A DNA stretch of 64,000 bases, taken from positions 24,089 to 88,088 of the forward strand of contig NZ_QGDV01000013.1 of the NCBI RefSeq assembly GCF_003149025.1, given 5' to 3'. This DNA comes from Rathayibacter iranicus NCPPB 2253 = VKM Ac-1602 (GTDB taxonomy: Bacteria > Actinomycetota > Actinomycetes > Actinomycetales > Microbacteriaceae). Positions 6,667 through 16,032 of this stretch are shown here, one piece after another (position 1 is the first letter of the stretch; each line of letters begins with the position of its first letter). The notes under the pieces were generated by a model, which saw only the letters and a list, made by a program, of their open reading frames with translations, did no database searches and was not told where the DNA came from. The translations under genes and the position numbers were made by a program.

Positions 6667-7864
6667 TCACGCGAGCGCGTCGCGGATCACGGCCATGCCG
6701 AGTTCCAGCTCGGCGAACGTGGTCGACAGGGGCGAGAGGCCCAGGCGGATGCCGTCTGGCCGGCGGAAGTCCGGCACGATCCCCTCGGCCTGCAATCGCG
6801 GAACGAGCGCCGCGAACGACTCGTGCGCGATGGTGACGTGGGAGCCTCGTTCGGCGGGGTCCCGCGGAGTCGCCACCCGCACTCCACGCGGCACCAACCA
6901 CGCGTTGGCCAGCTCCAACGCGTACGCCGTCATCGCTTCGGACTTTGCGCGCACCGCAGGCATCCCCACCGACGCGATCAGCGCGATCATGTCCTGCATC
7001 GCGAGCATCCCGGTGATCGGCGGCGTGCCGCTGAGAAAGCGCCGGATTCCGTCCGCGGGCCGGTAGCCGGGACCCATCTCGAACATCTCGGCCGTCCCCA
7101 TCCAGCCCTGGATCGGTTGCGCGAGCGAGCCCTGATGCCGGGAGGCGACATACGCCCACGCAGGCGCGCCCGGTCCCCCATTGAGGTATTTGATAGGAGC
7201 AGCCCACGGCGAGGTCCGCGCCCCACGCGTCGAGTTCGAGCGGCACCGAGCCCACCGAGTGGGAGGCGTCCCAGAGCACGAGCGCGCCCGCCGCGTGCGC
7301 CTGCTCGGTGAGCGCGGCGGCGTCGGCGAGGAACCCGGAGCGGTAGGCGACGTGGCTGAGCAGCACCAGCCCGCTGCGCTCACCGAGCACCGGAGCAAGG
7401 TCGTCACGGCCGACGCCGCGCTCGGGGTCGGCCGTGATCCAGCGCAGCCTGCTGCCGGTCTCGGCCGCGATGCCCTCGAGCACGTAGCGGTCGGTCGGGA
7501 AGTTGTCGGTGTCCACGACGATCTCGTCGCGCCCCTGCTCCGCCTGCCGGGCGACCGCGGCGCGGGCGAGCTTGTAGAGGAGGACCGTCGTGGAGTCGGC
7601 GACGATCGTCTGCCCGGGCGCCGCACCCAGGGCCGCCGCTCCGAGCGCGTCGCCAACGGTGAGGGGCAGGTCGAGCCAGCCCTCCTGCCAGCCGCGGATC
7701 AGGCGGCCGCCCCACTCCTCCTGAGCGAACCGCGCGAGCCGATCGACGCTCGCGCGGAGCGGTCGGCCGAGCGAGTTGCCGTCGAGGTAGGCGCGGACCT
7801 CTGGAGTGCGGACGAAGAGTTCGACGCAGTGCGCGAGGGAGTCCTGAGCGTCGAGCGGATGCAT
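6667..7864 (-). pseudogene. kynU: Kynureninase with a +1 frameshift at the PLP-lysine codon
   Basis: Kynureninase hydrolyses L-kynurenine to anthranilate and alanine (tryptophan catabolism; PLP enzyme). The first half (MHPLDAQDSLAH, then YLDGNSLGRPL, WDASHSVGSVPLELDAWGADLAVGCSY) is in one frame; the second (KYLNGGPGAPAWAYV, then WMGTAEMFEMGPGYRPADGIRRF) is in another. The switch falls at about 7190-7196, where TCCTATCAAATAC has one base more than needed to encode S-Y-K-Y. That Lys (about residue 224) is the PLP Schiff-base lysine. The total length of 1,198 nt equals 399 codons plus one base. Either a pseudogene or a sequencing indel; no kynA or anthranilate genes are nearby. Confidence 0.85.
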
Positions 7865-7911
7865 CTGCTCACCCTAGTTCGGGGCCGGCGCTGCCTCCCC
7901 GCCGCCACTGT

Positions 7912-7953
7912 CCAAAAGTTGTCGCACTCGGCGTCGAGTGCGACAACTTTTGG
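7912..7953. terminator. 42-bp palindrome, family-1 copy 1
   Basis: Near-perfect palindrome starting CCAAAAGTTGTCGCACTCGG and ending in its complement; centre GCGTCG. It lies between kynU and the SMP-30 gene, both on the minus strand. A-tract, GC stem and T-tract make it look like an intrinsic terminator active in either direction. The same sequence recurs at 15112-15153 and 29705-29746. Confidence 0.7.
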
Positions 7954-7987
7954 CCTCTCGCGGGGGCTGCCGGCCCGGGAGCCCGCG

Positions 7988-8869
7988 TTAGGGCAGAGGC
8001 GCCTCCAGCCAGCGGGTCGCGGCGCGGCCTCGCGTTCCGGGCCGGGCAGTCCACAGGCCGCCAGCGAACGGATGTTCCGCGCGCTGCTGTGCCGAAAGGT
8101 CGCGCGACGCCGACGTGACGACGGCCACATCCAGCTCATCCCCGGCGAAGGCAATGCTCGTGGCGTGCGGCGCGTCGATCCGAACGCCCTCCCCCTCCAC
8201 CGCTCGGCCGGCGGCGTCGAAGACCTGCACGCGAGAGCCGCCCCAGATCGCGACCCAGACCCGACCGTCGGCGTCGACCGTTAGCCCGTCGGCGAAGACA
8301 CCCTCCTCCAGCTCAATGAACGGCTCGCGCGCGCCGTGCACTCCACCCGCGTAGGAGCGGCGGTGGATCACGCCCGACTCAGTGTCCGCCGAGTACAGGA
8401 CGGAACCGTCGGGCGACCAGCCGAGCCCATTCGAGAGCTGCAGGTCGTCGTCAAGCACGGTGACAGCCCCGTCGCGCTCGAGGCGCAGCAGGACGTCGTC
8501 ACCGGCCGGCTCCCCCAGCGTCAGCGAGCCGATGACGAGGCGGCCCTGCGGATCGACGGCGCCGTCGTTGAAGCGGTGCCCCTCGGGCAGCAGCTCGGAG
8601 CCGCGGCTGAGCGAGCCGTCGACCTCGACGATCGCGAGCCGACGGGTCAGCGCCACCAGCACTCGTCCGTCGCCGAGCGGCAACGCGCAACCGACCTGCT
8701 CACCAACGTCCGTCCGCGAGACCGCGCCGATCCCCTCCGCGGTGAGGGGCGCCGACAGGACAGCACCCGCCTCGATATCGACCCAGGTGAGGCGGCCAGT
8801 ATCCGGGTCCCAGACGGGGCCTTCGCTGAGGACGTAGGACGGAGTGGCAGCGGGCGTCGCGTCGATCAT
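7988..8869 (-). CDS. SMP-30/gluconolactonase family protein
   Basis: 293 residues; the ATG at 8869 is chosen because GGAGG lies directly upstream, although the frame is open further. The sequence shows the six-bladed propeller signature of SMP-30/gluconolactonase/LRE proteins: EGPVWDPDTGRLTWVDIE near residue 15 (metal-binding Glu), FNDGAVDPQGRLVIGSL (Asn-Asp), LSNGLGWSPDGSVLYSADT (Asn, Asp), and GLTVDADGRVWVAIWGG. Such enzymes are metal-dependent lactonases acting on sugar lactones. The substrate is not predictable here; the alditol oxidase is nearby but in another transcription unit. Confidence 0.85.
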   Translation of the reverse strand: MIDATPAATPSYVLSEGPVWDPDTGRLTWVDIEAGAVLSAPLTAEGIGAVSRTDVGEQVGCALPLGDGRVLVALTRRLAIVEVDGSLSRGSELLPEGHRFNDGAVDPQGRLVIGSLTLGEPAGDDVLLRLERDGAVTVLDDDLQLSNGLGWSPDGSVLYSADTESGVIHRRSYAGGVHGAREPFIELEEGVFADGLTVDADGRVWVAIWGGSRVQVFDAAGRAVEGEGVRIDAPHATSIAFAGDELDVAVVTSASRDLSAQQRAEHPFAGGLWTARPGTRGRAATRWLEAPLP

Positions 8870-9296
8870 GCCTCCACGGTAGGCGGCTCCGACGCGGACG
8901 GTGTGCGTAACCGAGGTTGAGAGCGCCCGGCAGCCCCTCTCAGGCCCGAATCCGGCCCGCCAGCCTCGGTTACGAACACTCGACCGACGCGACCCGGGCG
9001 AGCGCCGACGTGACGGGCGTGGCACGTGACGACTCACCACGGAATTCACCCAGGATTTCGAGGACTCCGCGTTCACGATTGGCGTGCCTGGCACTATCCG
9101 GCCAGAACGCCGAAGCACTGGCTTTCAGTAAACTCGACGACAATTTCGGATGGAAGCACGCAGCTCATTCTGAACATCGTGATCTACCTGGTCGCGAGCA
9201 GCCTCGCCTGCCGAGAGCAACCAACCACATCTCCCGAGGCACTCGCGTGACCCCTCTCGACGGCCTCCCCACGACTGACATCGCGGGCCACACAAC
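8870..9296. other. Spacer with a long hairpin
   Basis: No gene is supported. It contains a family-3 hairpin (arms CGTAACCGAGG at 8906-8916 and CCTCGGTTACG at 8964-8974) just upstream of the SMP-30 start. From about 9050 to 9300 the base composition is less GC-rich than in flanking genes and several short frames open, none with protein-like composition. Confidence 0.45.
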
Positions 9297-9674
9297 TTAT
9301 CGGGCACGATTTCGCCGTCGACCCCACACCGAGATCAGGGCCAGAAGGTGAAGCGCCGGCCAGATGGCAAACATTTCCGCAAATCCCGGCACTCGCGCGA
9401 GATCTACTTTTTCACTGACAACAGCATCCAGCCACGTGTACGCGATCACTGAGACGACCCACGAGAGCATCGGCATCCAGGGTGAAAGTCGCGCGAGCAG
9501 TCGATGATCCCGGCGGCGAAGCGCCAACTGAACCAGCACAAGCATAATTCCGGCTATGAGGACATAGAAAAAATATCCGAAAGCGAGCACGCCTCCAATA
9601 AAAGGCGCAAGGATGAAGGCGACAATGACAGTCAGGGCACCGAGTCCGCAAAAGCGAAGATAGGCCTTCACCAC
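9297..9674 (-). CDS. Small four-helix membrane protein
   Basis: 125 residues with hydrophobic segments near 10-30, 33-50, 68-85 and 100-117 and basic loops (LRRRDHRLLARL and a C-terminal GRRRNRAR), consistent with a four-helix inner-membrane protein with cytoplasmic positive loops. Codon use is less GC-biased than in flanking core genes. No family is recognised. It lies just downstream of the secreted-protein gene (17-base gap between the stop of that gene and this start), so the two may form one minus-strand unit. Confidence 0.6.
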   Translation of the reverse strand: MVKAYLRFCGLGALTVIVAFILAPFIGGVLAFGYFFYVLIAGIMLVLVQLALRRRDHRLLARLSPWMPMLSWVVSVIAYTWLDAVVSEKVDLARVPGFAEMFAIWPALHLLALISVWGRRRNRAR

Positions 9675-9690
9675 TGCTCCTTCTGCCGAT

Positions 9691-10758
9691 TCAGCTCATT
9701 ATACTAATGTCGGTCATATTATGTTGGAAGATTGCCCATTGAGCAGTCGCCCCTACAAGGTATGGAGGCTTCCCCAAACCACCCGGGTTGTCATTGACGA
9801 TGTGTCCGTGCACACTGCGAGTATACGTCCCCTCGCCCGGCTTCTTGAAGAAGGCGAACGTAATTCGCGAACCAATGCCGTCCACATGGCCCTCTGCCGC
9901 GTCGAACATGAAGGAGTAGGTTGGCTCATCAGGGAATGGCCCGGTCCGCTCCTGGTTGAAGGTGCAGTGCAAATTCATTGTTGCCAAATATAGAGGAAGG
10001 TCACCACCAGGCGCGGGAAAGTCCCTCGGCGCGCCGGGCACGGGGAAGTAGCAATTGAAGCACCCGTGCAGGACCTTCTTCGCCACTCCAGGTGTCGTTG
10101 TACCGATTCCATAGTCTCTCGTGTAGTTCCACGCAGGATCTGCGACCAGGGGGAACTGGACTCTGGATGGTTCGTCGATGATCTGTCGAATGCTGTCATC
10201 AGCGATCTCGAAGTGGGTCGCGAGATCCGCTCCCGACGAGTCCCTCGCCCACGGCTTCTCGACGAAGATGGTCTGGCCGTCTTCAAGGAAGAGATACACG
10301 CTCCCGTCCTCGTTCAGCAGATGGCTCTTCACATGGAAGGAGACATCCATGTCGTCGAGTTCTTCCACTCCCGCCGCCGAGAAGAAAATCTGAGCACCAG
10401 TTGCGGTGGGCCGTATGGCCGTCGAAAAGGCCTCATCTGGCGAGGAATAGGTGATATAGCCGTTCCGGTCGGTTTGTTTCTGCGTCGCGGTGGCACTCAG
10501 CGCCACATCGACGGAAGCGTCATACTCCGAAGACGTGACCACTATATTGCCGCCGGGCGCATCATCGACCGCTGAAGAGCCGGCCCCTTGACTCAGGGTC
10601 ACATTCTCGGACGAAGGGAGCACAAGATCGCCCGCCAACGATTGAATGAGATCGACCGGATCGTTGGGAGCCGCGTTTGCTTGCGCAGAAGCCACTGGCG
10701 CTACACACCCAATAGTAATTACTAGCGCCGTGATGGCCAGTATTCGTTGTATCCGCAT
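9691..10758 (-). CDS. Secreted protein of unknown function
   Basis: 355 residues from the ATG at 10758, giving a clean signal peptide (MRIQRILAITALVITIGC, cleavage near ASAQA). The middle region contains FPLVADP, a motif frequent in actinobacterial secreted proteins of unknown function, preceded by a Ser/Thr/Asp-rich beta-type domain. The C-terminal domain (about 235-355) includes VLHGCFNCYFPVPGAPRDF, with two nearby Cys, and ITFAFFKKPGEGTYTRSVHG. No enzyme family is recognised. Reduced GC and a small downstream membrane-protein gene suggest accessory DNA; a secreted toxin or antimicrobial paired with the downstream membrane protein is possible but unproven. Confidence 0.7.
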   Translation of the reverse strand: MRIQRILAITALVITIGCVAPVASAQANAAPNDPVDLIQSLAGDLVLPSSENVTLSQGAGSSAVDDAPGGNIVVTSSEYDASVDVALSATATQKQTDRNGYITYSSPDEAFSTAIRPTATGAQIFFSAAGVEELDDMDVSFHVKSHLLNEDGSVYLFLEDGQTIFVEKPWARDSSGADLATHFEIADDSIRQIIDEPSRVQFPLVADPAWNYTRDYGIGTTTPGVAKKVLHGCFNCYFPVPGAPRDFPAPGGDLPLYLATMNLHCTFNQERTGPFPDEPTYSFMFDAAEGHVDGIGSRITFAFFKKPGEGTYTRSVHGHIVNDNPGGLGKPPYLVGATAQWAIFQHNMTDISIMS

Positions 10759-10891
10759 AGTTCTCCCGTAATCGAACGACGTTATGTGGCCGATTTTGGC
10801 ACCTCGACCGAATGCGCACTCGGTCTTGTCGTCAAAAGCCGTTCGGCGGGCACGCCAGCGCAGTGGACCTGCCCGCGCAGCGCCCACGGCG

Positions 10892-12877
10892 TCATCCCAC
10901 GTGTACGCCCGGGCGGCGGTCGCGGCGGGGCTCTGCGCGGCGCAAGACCTCGCGAGTGACGGGTGCAACCTCGCCGGTGCCGGTGATCAAAAACCGGAAC
11001 ATATTCGCCATCGGCCCGCCCTCGGTCCACTCGAAGTAGACGTCGGGGATAACGCCCGTCAGGTCACGGATCTCGAGAAGTACCGTCGCAATGGTGTTCG
11101 GGATATTCCCGCTGGTCACCGTGAGCACCCGGAAACCGTGGCAAATGCGACCCTGCACGACCAGATCCTCCTCGAAGTCGGAGGAGTCGGTGGTGTGCAC
11201 CTCGAGGAACAGCACAGGCCCGCGCAGAGGCAGATTGCTGTCGCGCTGCTCCTCGGCGAGCTTGTCGCGGTACTCCGCCTCGGAGCCGTCATCGGGCTCA
11301 TTCGCGAGGAGACGGATCACGCCGTAGTCGTCAGCATCGGTGGTGAGAAAGTCGAGCGCCGCGGCGTCGAAGGTCACCGAGGTGGCGCGCAGCTGGAACG
11401 AGCGGTGCACGCGCGAGGTGAGCGAGACAGCAAGGATGCCGACGATGAAGACCGCCGCGATCCGCACGCCATCGGGCCGCTCGACGACGTTGACGACCGT
11501 CGTGTAGACGAACACCAGCGCGATGGTCGCGAAGCCGATCGCACGCTTGCGCTGCTTCTTGCGCTTAGCCGAGAGGAACACCGCGACCGAGGCGGAGGTG
11601 ATAAGCACCAACACACCGGTCGCATAGGCACCGCCCTGCGCGTCGACATCGGCCTGGAAGACGATGGTGATGACGAAGGCCACGAGGGTGAAGACGAGGA
11701 CCAGCGGGCGAACGGCTCCGGCCCACTGCGGAGCCATCCCGTAGCGCGGCAGGTAGCGCGGCACGATGTTGAGCAGGCCCGCGAGAGCAGAGGCGCCCGC
11801 GAACCAGAGGATGCAGATCGTCGCGACGTCGTAGACGGTGCCGAAGCCCTCGCCGAGGTACTGATGCGCGAGGTAGGCGAGCGCGCGGCCGTTGGCCTCG
11901 CCTCCCGGCTGGAACTGCGCCTGCGGGATCAACAGCGTCGTCACGAAGCTCGACGTGATGAGGAACGCCGACATGGTCACGGCGGCGGTAATCAGCAGGC
12001 GCTTCGCCCCGCGGATGCGGCCGACGGGCGCGTCGTCGGTGTCGCCCGCGTCGCCGCGGATCTGCGGCATGACCGCAACTCCCGTCTCGAAGCCCGAGAG
12101 CCCGAGCGCCAACTTCGGAAACACGATCAGCGCAATACCCACCATGATCAGCGGATTGCCGTGCTGGGTCGTCAGCGCCGACCACCAGTCGCCGATCACG
12201 ACCGGGTTCTCGGCGACGTGCGCGATGGCAACAGCGATCACGATCGCGTTGAGGAGGAGGAACACGGCAACGAGCACCACCGCGATCGAGATCGCCTCGC
12301 GGAAACCACGGAGGAACACGACGCCCAGCAGTGCAATGAGGCCCAGCGTGAGCGGCACCTCCGCACCGTGGAACCAGGCCGGAGCGAACGGGTTCTCGAC
12401 GGCGTGCGCTGTCGCGTCGGCCGCAGACAGGGTGATCGTGATCATGAAATCGGTGGCCGCGAAGCCCAGCAGCACGAGGACGAAGAGCTTGCCGCCCCAC
12501 CACGGCAGCAAACGCTCGAGCATCGCGATCGAGCCCTCCCCGCGGAAGCTCTCGCGCGCAACTCGCCTATAGACGGGCAAGGCGCCAAGGAGGGTCAGCA
12601 CCACCAGCACGATCGTCGCGAGCGGCGAGACGAGGCCCGCGGCGAGCGCCGCGATCGCCGGCTGGTAGCCGAGGGTGGAGAAGTAGTCGACGCCCGTCAG
12701 GCACATCACGCGCCACCACGAGTGGGTCTTGGCCGTGGCCGCATGCGGCCCGGGGTGGGCTCCGGAGCCGTCGCGCAGCCCTTCAAGGAGCCAGGCTTTC
12801 AGCCCTTCCGCGCGCGCGGCGGAGAGGGGGGCGGGCTCAAGAGCGTCAGGGTCGCCGCGCAGGACGGAAGAGGTCAC
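10892..12877 (-). CDS. APC-superfamily permease with cytoplasmic C-terminal domain
   Basis: 661 residues. An N-terminal hydrophilic stretch (about 1-50) leads to [22 protein letters not shown], the first-helix signature of this actinobacterial APC (amino acid-polyamine-cation) group, and about 12 transmembrane helices to residue 480. A soluble tail of about 180 residues contains [20 protein letters not shown] and [19 protein letters not shown]. The architecture resembles that of amino acid and KimA-type K+ transporters. The substrate cannot be assigned. The start is the ATG at 12877. A second, KimA-like permease is encoded at 27530. Confidence 0.8.
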   Translation of the reverse strand: MTSSVLRGDPDALEPAPLSAARAEGLKAWLLEGLRDGSGAHPGPHAATAKTHSWWRVMCLTGVDYFSTLGYQPAIAALAAGLVSPLATIVLVVLTLLGALPVYRRVARESFRGEGSIAMLERLLPWWGGKLFVLVLLGFAATDFMITITLSAADATAHAVENPFAPAWFHGAEVPLTLGLIALLGVVFLRGFREAISIAVVLVAVFLLLNAIVIAVAIAHVAENPVVIGDWWSALTTQHGNPLIMVGIALIVFPKLALGLSGFETGVAVMPQIRGDAGDTDDAPVGRIRGAKRLLITAAVTMSAFLITSSFVTTLLIPQAQFQPGGEANGRALAYLAHQYLGEGFGTVYDVATICILWFAGASALAGLLNIVPRYLPRYGMAPQWAGAVRPLVLVFTLVAFVITIVFQADVDAQGGAYATGVLVLITSASVAVFLSAKRKKQRKRAIGFATIALVFVYTTVVNVVERPDGVRIAAVFIVGILAVSLTSRVHRSFQLRATSVTFDAAALDFLTTDADDYGVIRLLANEPDDGSEAEYRDKLAEEQRDSNLPLRGPVLFLEVHTTDSSDFEEDLVVQGRICHGFRVLTVTSGNIPNTIATVLLEIRDLTGVIPDVYFEWTEGGPMANMFRFLITGTGEVAPVTREVLRRAEPRRDRRPGVHVG

Positions 12878-13180
12878 TGGACGTTTCTACTCGCCGTGAC
12901 GGTCAGTCCAGCCGTGAAGGAGCGGATCCTCACGCTTTCCTCACGGGTATTTGCCTGTGGAGGGACGATCGACCGGCATCGAGCGGCGCCGTTCCGACTT
13001 CGAGAAGCGTGTGGCCGCGCGCCGACGTCCGGCGTAACAAACGAAGGAAGGATCGTCCCGCGGCAGCGTATTTCCGCGGATTCACGGCGCCCGGACTGGA
13101 TCCATCCTTCGTTGGTGACGCGACACACCTGAGCTCGCCGGCTTCGGTCCCCCGACGACCGAGAGTCCTACCCTCGGCAC
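12878..13180. other. Divergent spacer with a long inverted repeat
   Basis: Between the divergent permease and maltokinase-cap genes. A long imperfect inverted repeat has arms of 23 bp (13033-13055 and 13099-13121, 20 of 23 matching; core ACGAAGGA), with a smaller CCGCGG pair inside the loop. It must overlap the promoter region of at least one gene. No reading frame is supported. Confidence 0.55.
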
Positions 13181-13795
13181 ATGGCTCAGCTGCACCGCGC
13201 GACGATCACTCCCGGCAAGCTCGAGATCGTAGAGGCATGGGCGCCGACCCAGCCGTGGTGCGCGGTCGGAGGCTTCAGCCAGCTCGGCGCTTACCGCTTC
13301 GACGATCCCGCAGGCAGGGTCGGTAGTGAGACCCTTCTTGTCCAGGCGCCCGGTCAACCGCCCCTCCAAGTGCCGCTGACCTATCGCGACACTCCACTCC
13401 CGGGCGGAGAGGAGTGGCTCCTCGCGACGGCCGAGCATTCCGTTCTCGGGCGGCGATGGGTCTACGACGGGATGCACGACCCGGTCGCCGTGGCGGCGTT
13501 CGTCGCGGCGATCCACTCCGGCGCAGGGGAGGCCGAGCAGTACGTCGAGGAGGACGGGCAGCGCGTCCGATGTCCGCCGACGGTGATGGTGCGGGGCAGC
13601 GGAACGAGTGCCGGATCGGTTCATCCGCCCGCCTCAATGAGCACCCGGAGCGACTCCCGCACGACCACGACCGAGACGGACGACGGGACGCTCGTCCTCG
13701 CGCGGGTCCTCGATGCTCCCTTCCTCCTGGGCGAGCGGATCCTGGTCGGCGCCTGGCGGGACGCCACTCCTCTCACCCTCGCGACCCTCCTTTGA
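13181..13795 (+). CDS. Maltokinase N-terminal cap-like domain protein
   Basis: 204 residues from the ATG at 13181. The sequence (MAQLHRATITPGKLEIVEAW, later GGFSQLGAYRFDDPAGRVG, LTYRDTPLPGGEEWL, LGRRWVYDGMHDPVAVAAF) matches stand-alone actinobacterial proteins carrying the cap domain found at the N-terminus of maltokinases. In this group the kinase domain is absent. The function of stand-alone caps is not established; a small-molecule or glucan-related binding role is only inferred from the name-giving domain. The stop is followed by rocD in convergent orientation about 70 bases away. Confidence 0.7.
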   Translation: MAQLHRATITPGKLEIVEAWAPTQPWCAVGGFSQLGAYRFDDPAGRVGSETLLVQAPGQPPLQVPLTYRDTPLPGGEEWLLATAEHSVLGRRWVYDGMHDPVAVAAFVAAIHSGAGEAEQYVEEDGQRVRCPPTVMVRGSGTSAGSVHPPASMSTRSDSRTTTTETDDGTLVLARVLDAPFLLGERILVGAWRDATPLTLATLL

Positions 13796-13866
13796 TCCCC
13801 CACGCGAGATGCACCTTCAGTACGCGGCACGAATACGAGCTCAAGTGGCATCGGGGCGGGCGGCGG

Positions 13867-15081
13867 TCAGCGGAGGGTGGCGAGGACCGCCTCCAGCGCG
13901 TCGACCGCGAAGTCGATCTCGGCGGCGGTAACGACCAGCGGCGGCGCCAGGCGGATGGTCGAGCCGTGCGTGTCCTTCGCGAGGATGCCGCGTGCCATCA
14001 GCGCGTCGCAGACCGCGCGGCCCGAGGCGAGCTCGGGGTCGATGTCGATGCCCGCCCAGAGCCCGGCTCCGCGGACGGCGACGACTCCACGGCCGATCAG
14101 CGTCTGGAGTCGAGCGCGCAGCTGGGCGCCGCGCTCGCGGGCGAGCGCCTGATACTCGCCGGTGGCGAGCAGCTCGACCACCGCGAGTCCGACGGCCGCA
14201 GCGAGCGGATTGCCGCCGAACGTCGACCCGTGCTCGCCCGGCCGCAGGACCCCGAGCACGTTGGAGTTCGCGACGACAGCCGACACCGGCACGATGCCTC
14301 CGCCGAGCGCCTTGCCGAGCAGGTAGATATCGGGCACCACGCCGACCAGGTCGCACGCGAAGGTCGCGCCGGTGCGGCCCAGGCCTGACTGGATCTCGTC
14401 GGCGATGAAGAGGACGTTGCGACGGCTCGTGATTTCGCGCACGGCCGGGAGGTAGTCGGCGGGCGGGACGACGATGCCCGCCTCGCCCTGGATCGGCTCG
14501 ATCAGCACGGCCACCGTGTCGTCGTCGATCGCGGCCTCGAGAGCCTCGGCGTCGCCGAAGGGGACCGTGCGGAAGCCGGGCGTGAACGGAGCGAAGCCGT
14601 CTCTCGCCTGGTCGTCGTCGCTGAACGAGATGATCGTCGTGGTGCGGCCGTGGAAGTTGCCCGCCGCAACGACGATGTTCGCGCATCCCGGCATGACGCC
14701 CTTAACGCGGTATCCCCAGGCGCGGGCGACCTTGATGCCCGACTCGACCGCCTCCGCGCCGGTGTTCATCGGCAGGACCATGTCCTTGCCCGCGAGCTCG
14801 GCCAGCGCCGTGACGAACGGGCCGAGGCGGTCGTTGTGGAATGCGCGGCTGGTGAGGGTGACGCGGCCGAGCTGCGCGCGCGCCGCTTCCAGCAGCGCCG
14901 GGTGGGAGTGGCCGAAGTTCACCGCGGAGTAGGCGGCGAGGCAGTCGAGGTAGCGGCGACCCTCGACGTCGGTGATCCAGGCGCCTTCGCCCGTGGCGGC
15001 GACGACCGGCAGCGGGTGGTAGTTGTGGGCGGCGTGCTCCTCCTCCGCGGCGATGAAGGCTGCGGTCGCGGTGATGCTCAT
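13867..15081 (-). CDS. rocD: Ornithine aminotransferase
   Basis: 404 residues, full length for class-III PLP aminotransferases. It transfers the delta-amino group of ornithine to 2-oxoglutarate, giving glutamate semialdehyde. Visible features: YHPLPVVAATGEGAWITDVEGRRYLD at the N-terminus, NTGAEAVESGIKVARAWGY, FHGRTTTIISFS, the PLP-phosphate/Asp segment FIADEIQSGLGRTG, and the Schiff-base lysine in LLGKALGGGIVPVSAV. It is 3' of the dimethylargininase gene on the same strand with a palindrome between, consistent with an arginine/methylarginine degradation locus. Confidence 0.93.
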   Translation of the reverse strand: MSITATAAFIAAEEEHAAHNYHPLPVVAATGEGAWITDVEGRRYLDCLAAYSAVNFGHSHPALLEAARAQLGRVTLTSRAFHNDRLGPFVTALAELAGKDMVLPMNTGAEAVESGIKVARAWGYRVKGVMPGCANIVVAAGNFHGRTTTIISFSDDDQARDGFAPFTPGFRTVPFGDAEALEAAIDDDTVAVLIEPIQGEAGIVVPPADYLPAVREITSRRNVLFIADEIQSGLGRTGATFACDLVGVVPDIYLLGKALGGGIVPVSAVVANSNVLGVLRPGEHGSTFGGNPLAAAVGLAVVELLATGEYQALARERGAQLRARLQTLIGRGVVAVRGAGLWAGIDIDPELASGRAVCDALMARGILAKDTHGSTIRLAPPLVVTAAEIDFAVDALEAVLATLR

Positions 15082-15111
15082 GTCGTTCCTCCTGTGGGGA
15101 CGGTCGACTCT

Positions 15112-15153
15112 CCAAAAGTTGTCGCACTCGGCGCCGAACGCGACAACTTTTGG
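15112..15153. terminator. 42-bp palindrome, family-1 copy 2
   Basis: Same palindrome as at 7912 and 29705, with one stem substitution (GAACGCG instead of GAGTGCG region). It lies between the ddaH stop and the rocD start, so as a terminator it would limit read-through from ddaH into rocD. The flanking base pair at 15111/15154 extends the symmetry by one. Confidence 0.65.
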
Positions 15154-15195
15154 ACAGTGGAGGGTGGGGTCAGCGCTAGATAGCGGCGGGTGGAA

Positions 15196-16032
15196 TCAGC
15201 GCCGCAGCTCGAGCGTGCAGCACTTCACGCCGCCGCCGCCGAGCAGCAGCTCGGACAGGTCGACGCCGATCGGGTTGTAGCCACGCTCGCGCAGCTGGCG
15301 CTCGAAGCCGGTCGCGCGCGAGGCGATGACCACGTTCAGGCCGTCCGAGAAGGAATTGAGGCCGAGCACCGACGCGTCCTCCTCCGCCACCAGAATCGCG
15401 TCGGGGTACAGCTCGCGGAGGGTGCGGTTACCGTCCTCGTTGAATGCACTGGGCAGGTAGGCGATGGTCTCGTCGTCGAGGACCGCGATCGCGGTGTCGA
15501 GGTGGTAGAAGGACGGATTCACCAGCTCGAGCGTGACGACTTCGCGGCCGAAGATGCGGGCGACTTCGGCGTGCGAGTCGGAGGCGGAGCGGAAGCCGGT
15601 GCCGGCGAGGATCCGCTCGCCGACGAGCAGGAAGTCGCCCTCGCCCTCATTGACCTCCTCGGGGACTCGGACGTCGAAGCCGGCCGAGCGGAACCAGTCC
15701 ATGTAGGCCGGGCCCTCAGGCTGGCGTTCGGGGTAGGTAAAGGCGGCGCCGTAGGCGATTCCATCGATCACGAATCCGCCGTTGGCGGCGTACACCATGT
15801 CCGGCAGGCCTGCCTCGGGCTCGATCAGCTCGATCGCGAAACCGAGGTCGACATACGTGTCGTAGAGCGTGTGCCACTGCCGGAGGGCAAGCGCGGTGTC
15901 GGTGGGGACCTGCGGATCCATCCACGGATTGATGCGGTAGACGACGGTGAAGTACTCGGGCGGGCACATCAGGATCGATGTGGCGACGGGCGTGCGGATC
16001 GGCGCCTGGGGGCGCACAGCGGTATCGGTCAT
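15196..16032 (-). CDS. ddaH: Dimethylargininase (DDAH)
   Basis: 278 residues from the ATG at 16032; the frame is open upstream but the region there is arginine-rich noise. Guanidino-modifying hydrolase fold: the start PVATSILMCPPEYFTVVYRIN is typical. The acidic substrate-binding motif is in EVNEGEGDFL, the catalytic His is in NPSFYHLDTAIAVL (about residue 177), and the nucleophilic Cys is near the C-terminus in GGGVKCCTLELRR (271 or 272). It hydrolyses methylated arginines to citrulline and methylamines; relatives act on arginine. The neighbouring rocD supports a role in arginine-family amino acid use. Confidence 0.88.
   Translation of the reverse strand: MTDTAVRPQAPIRTPVATSILMCPPEYFTVVYRINPWMDPQVPTDTALALRQWHTLYDTYVDLGFAIELIEPEAGLPDMVYAANGGFVIDGIAYGAAFTYPERQPEGPAYMDWFRSAGFDVRVPEEVNEGEGDFLLVGERILAGTGFRSASDSHAEVARIFGREVVTLELVNPSFYHLDTAIAVLDDETIAYLPSAFNEDGNRTLRELYPDAILVAEEDASVLGLNSFSDGLNVVIASRATGFERQLRERGYNPIGVDLSELLLGGGGVKCCTLELRR

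Noticed and set aside
7185..7200. Programmed frameshift in kynU
   Set aside because: No slippery heptamer or known recoding in this enzyme family; mutation or sequencing error is simpler.
6043..8284. Long plus-strand frames across kynU and the SMP-30 gene
   Set aside because: Arg/Pro/Ser-rich out-of-frame translations; the minus strand has kynureninase and lactonase motifs.
10784..13132. Very long plus-strand frame (782 codons) antisense to the APC permease
   Set aside because: The composition is dominated by Arg, His, Asp and Glu repeats, the mirror of a GC-rich membrane protein gene; the minus-strand permease has clear family motifs.
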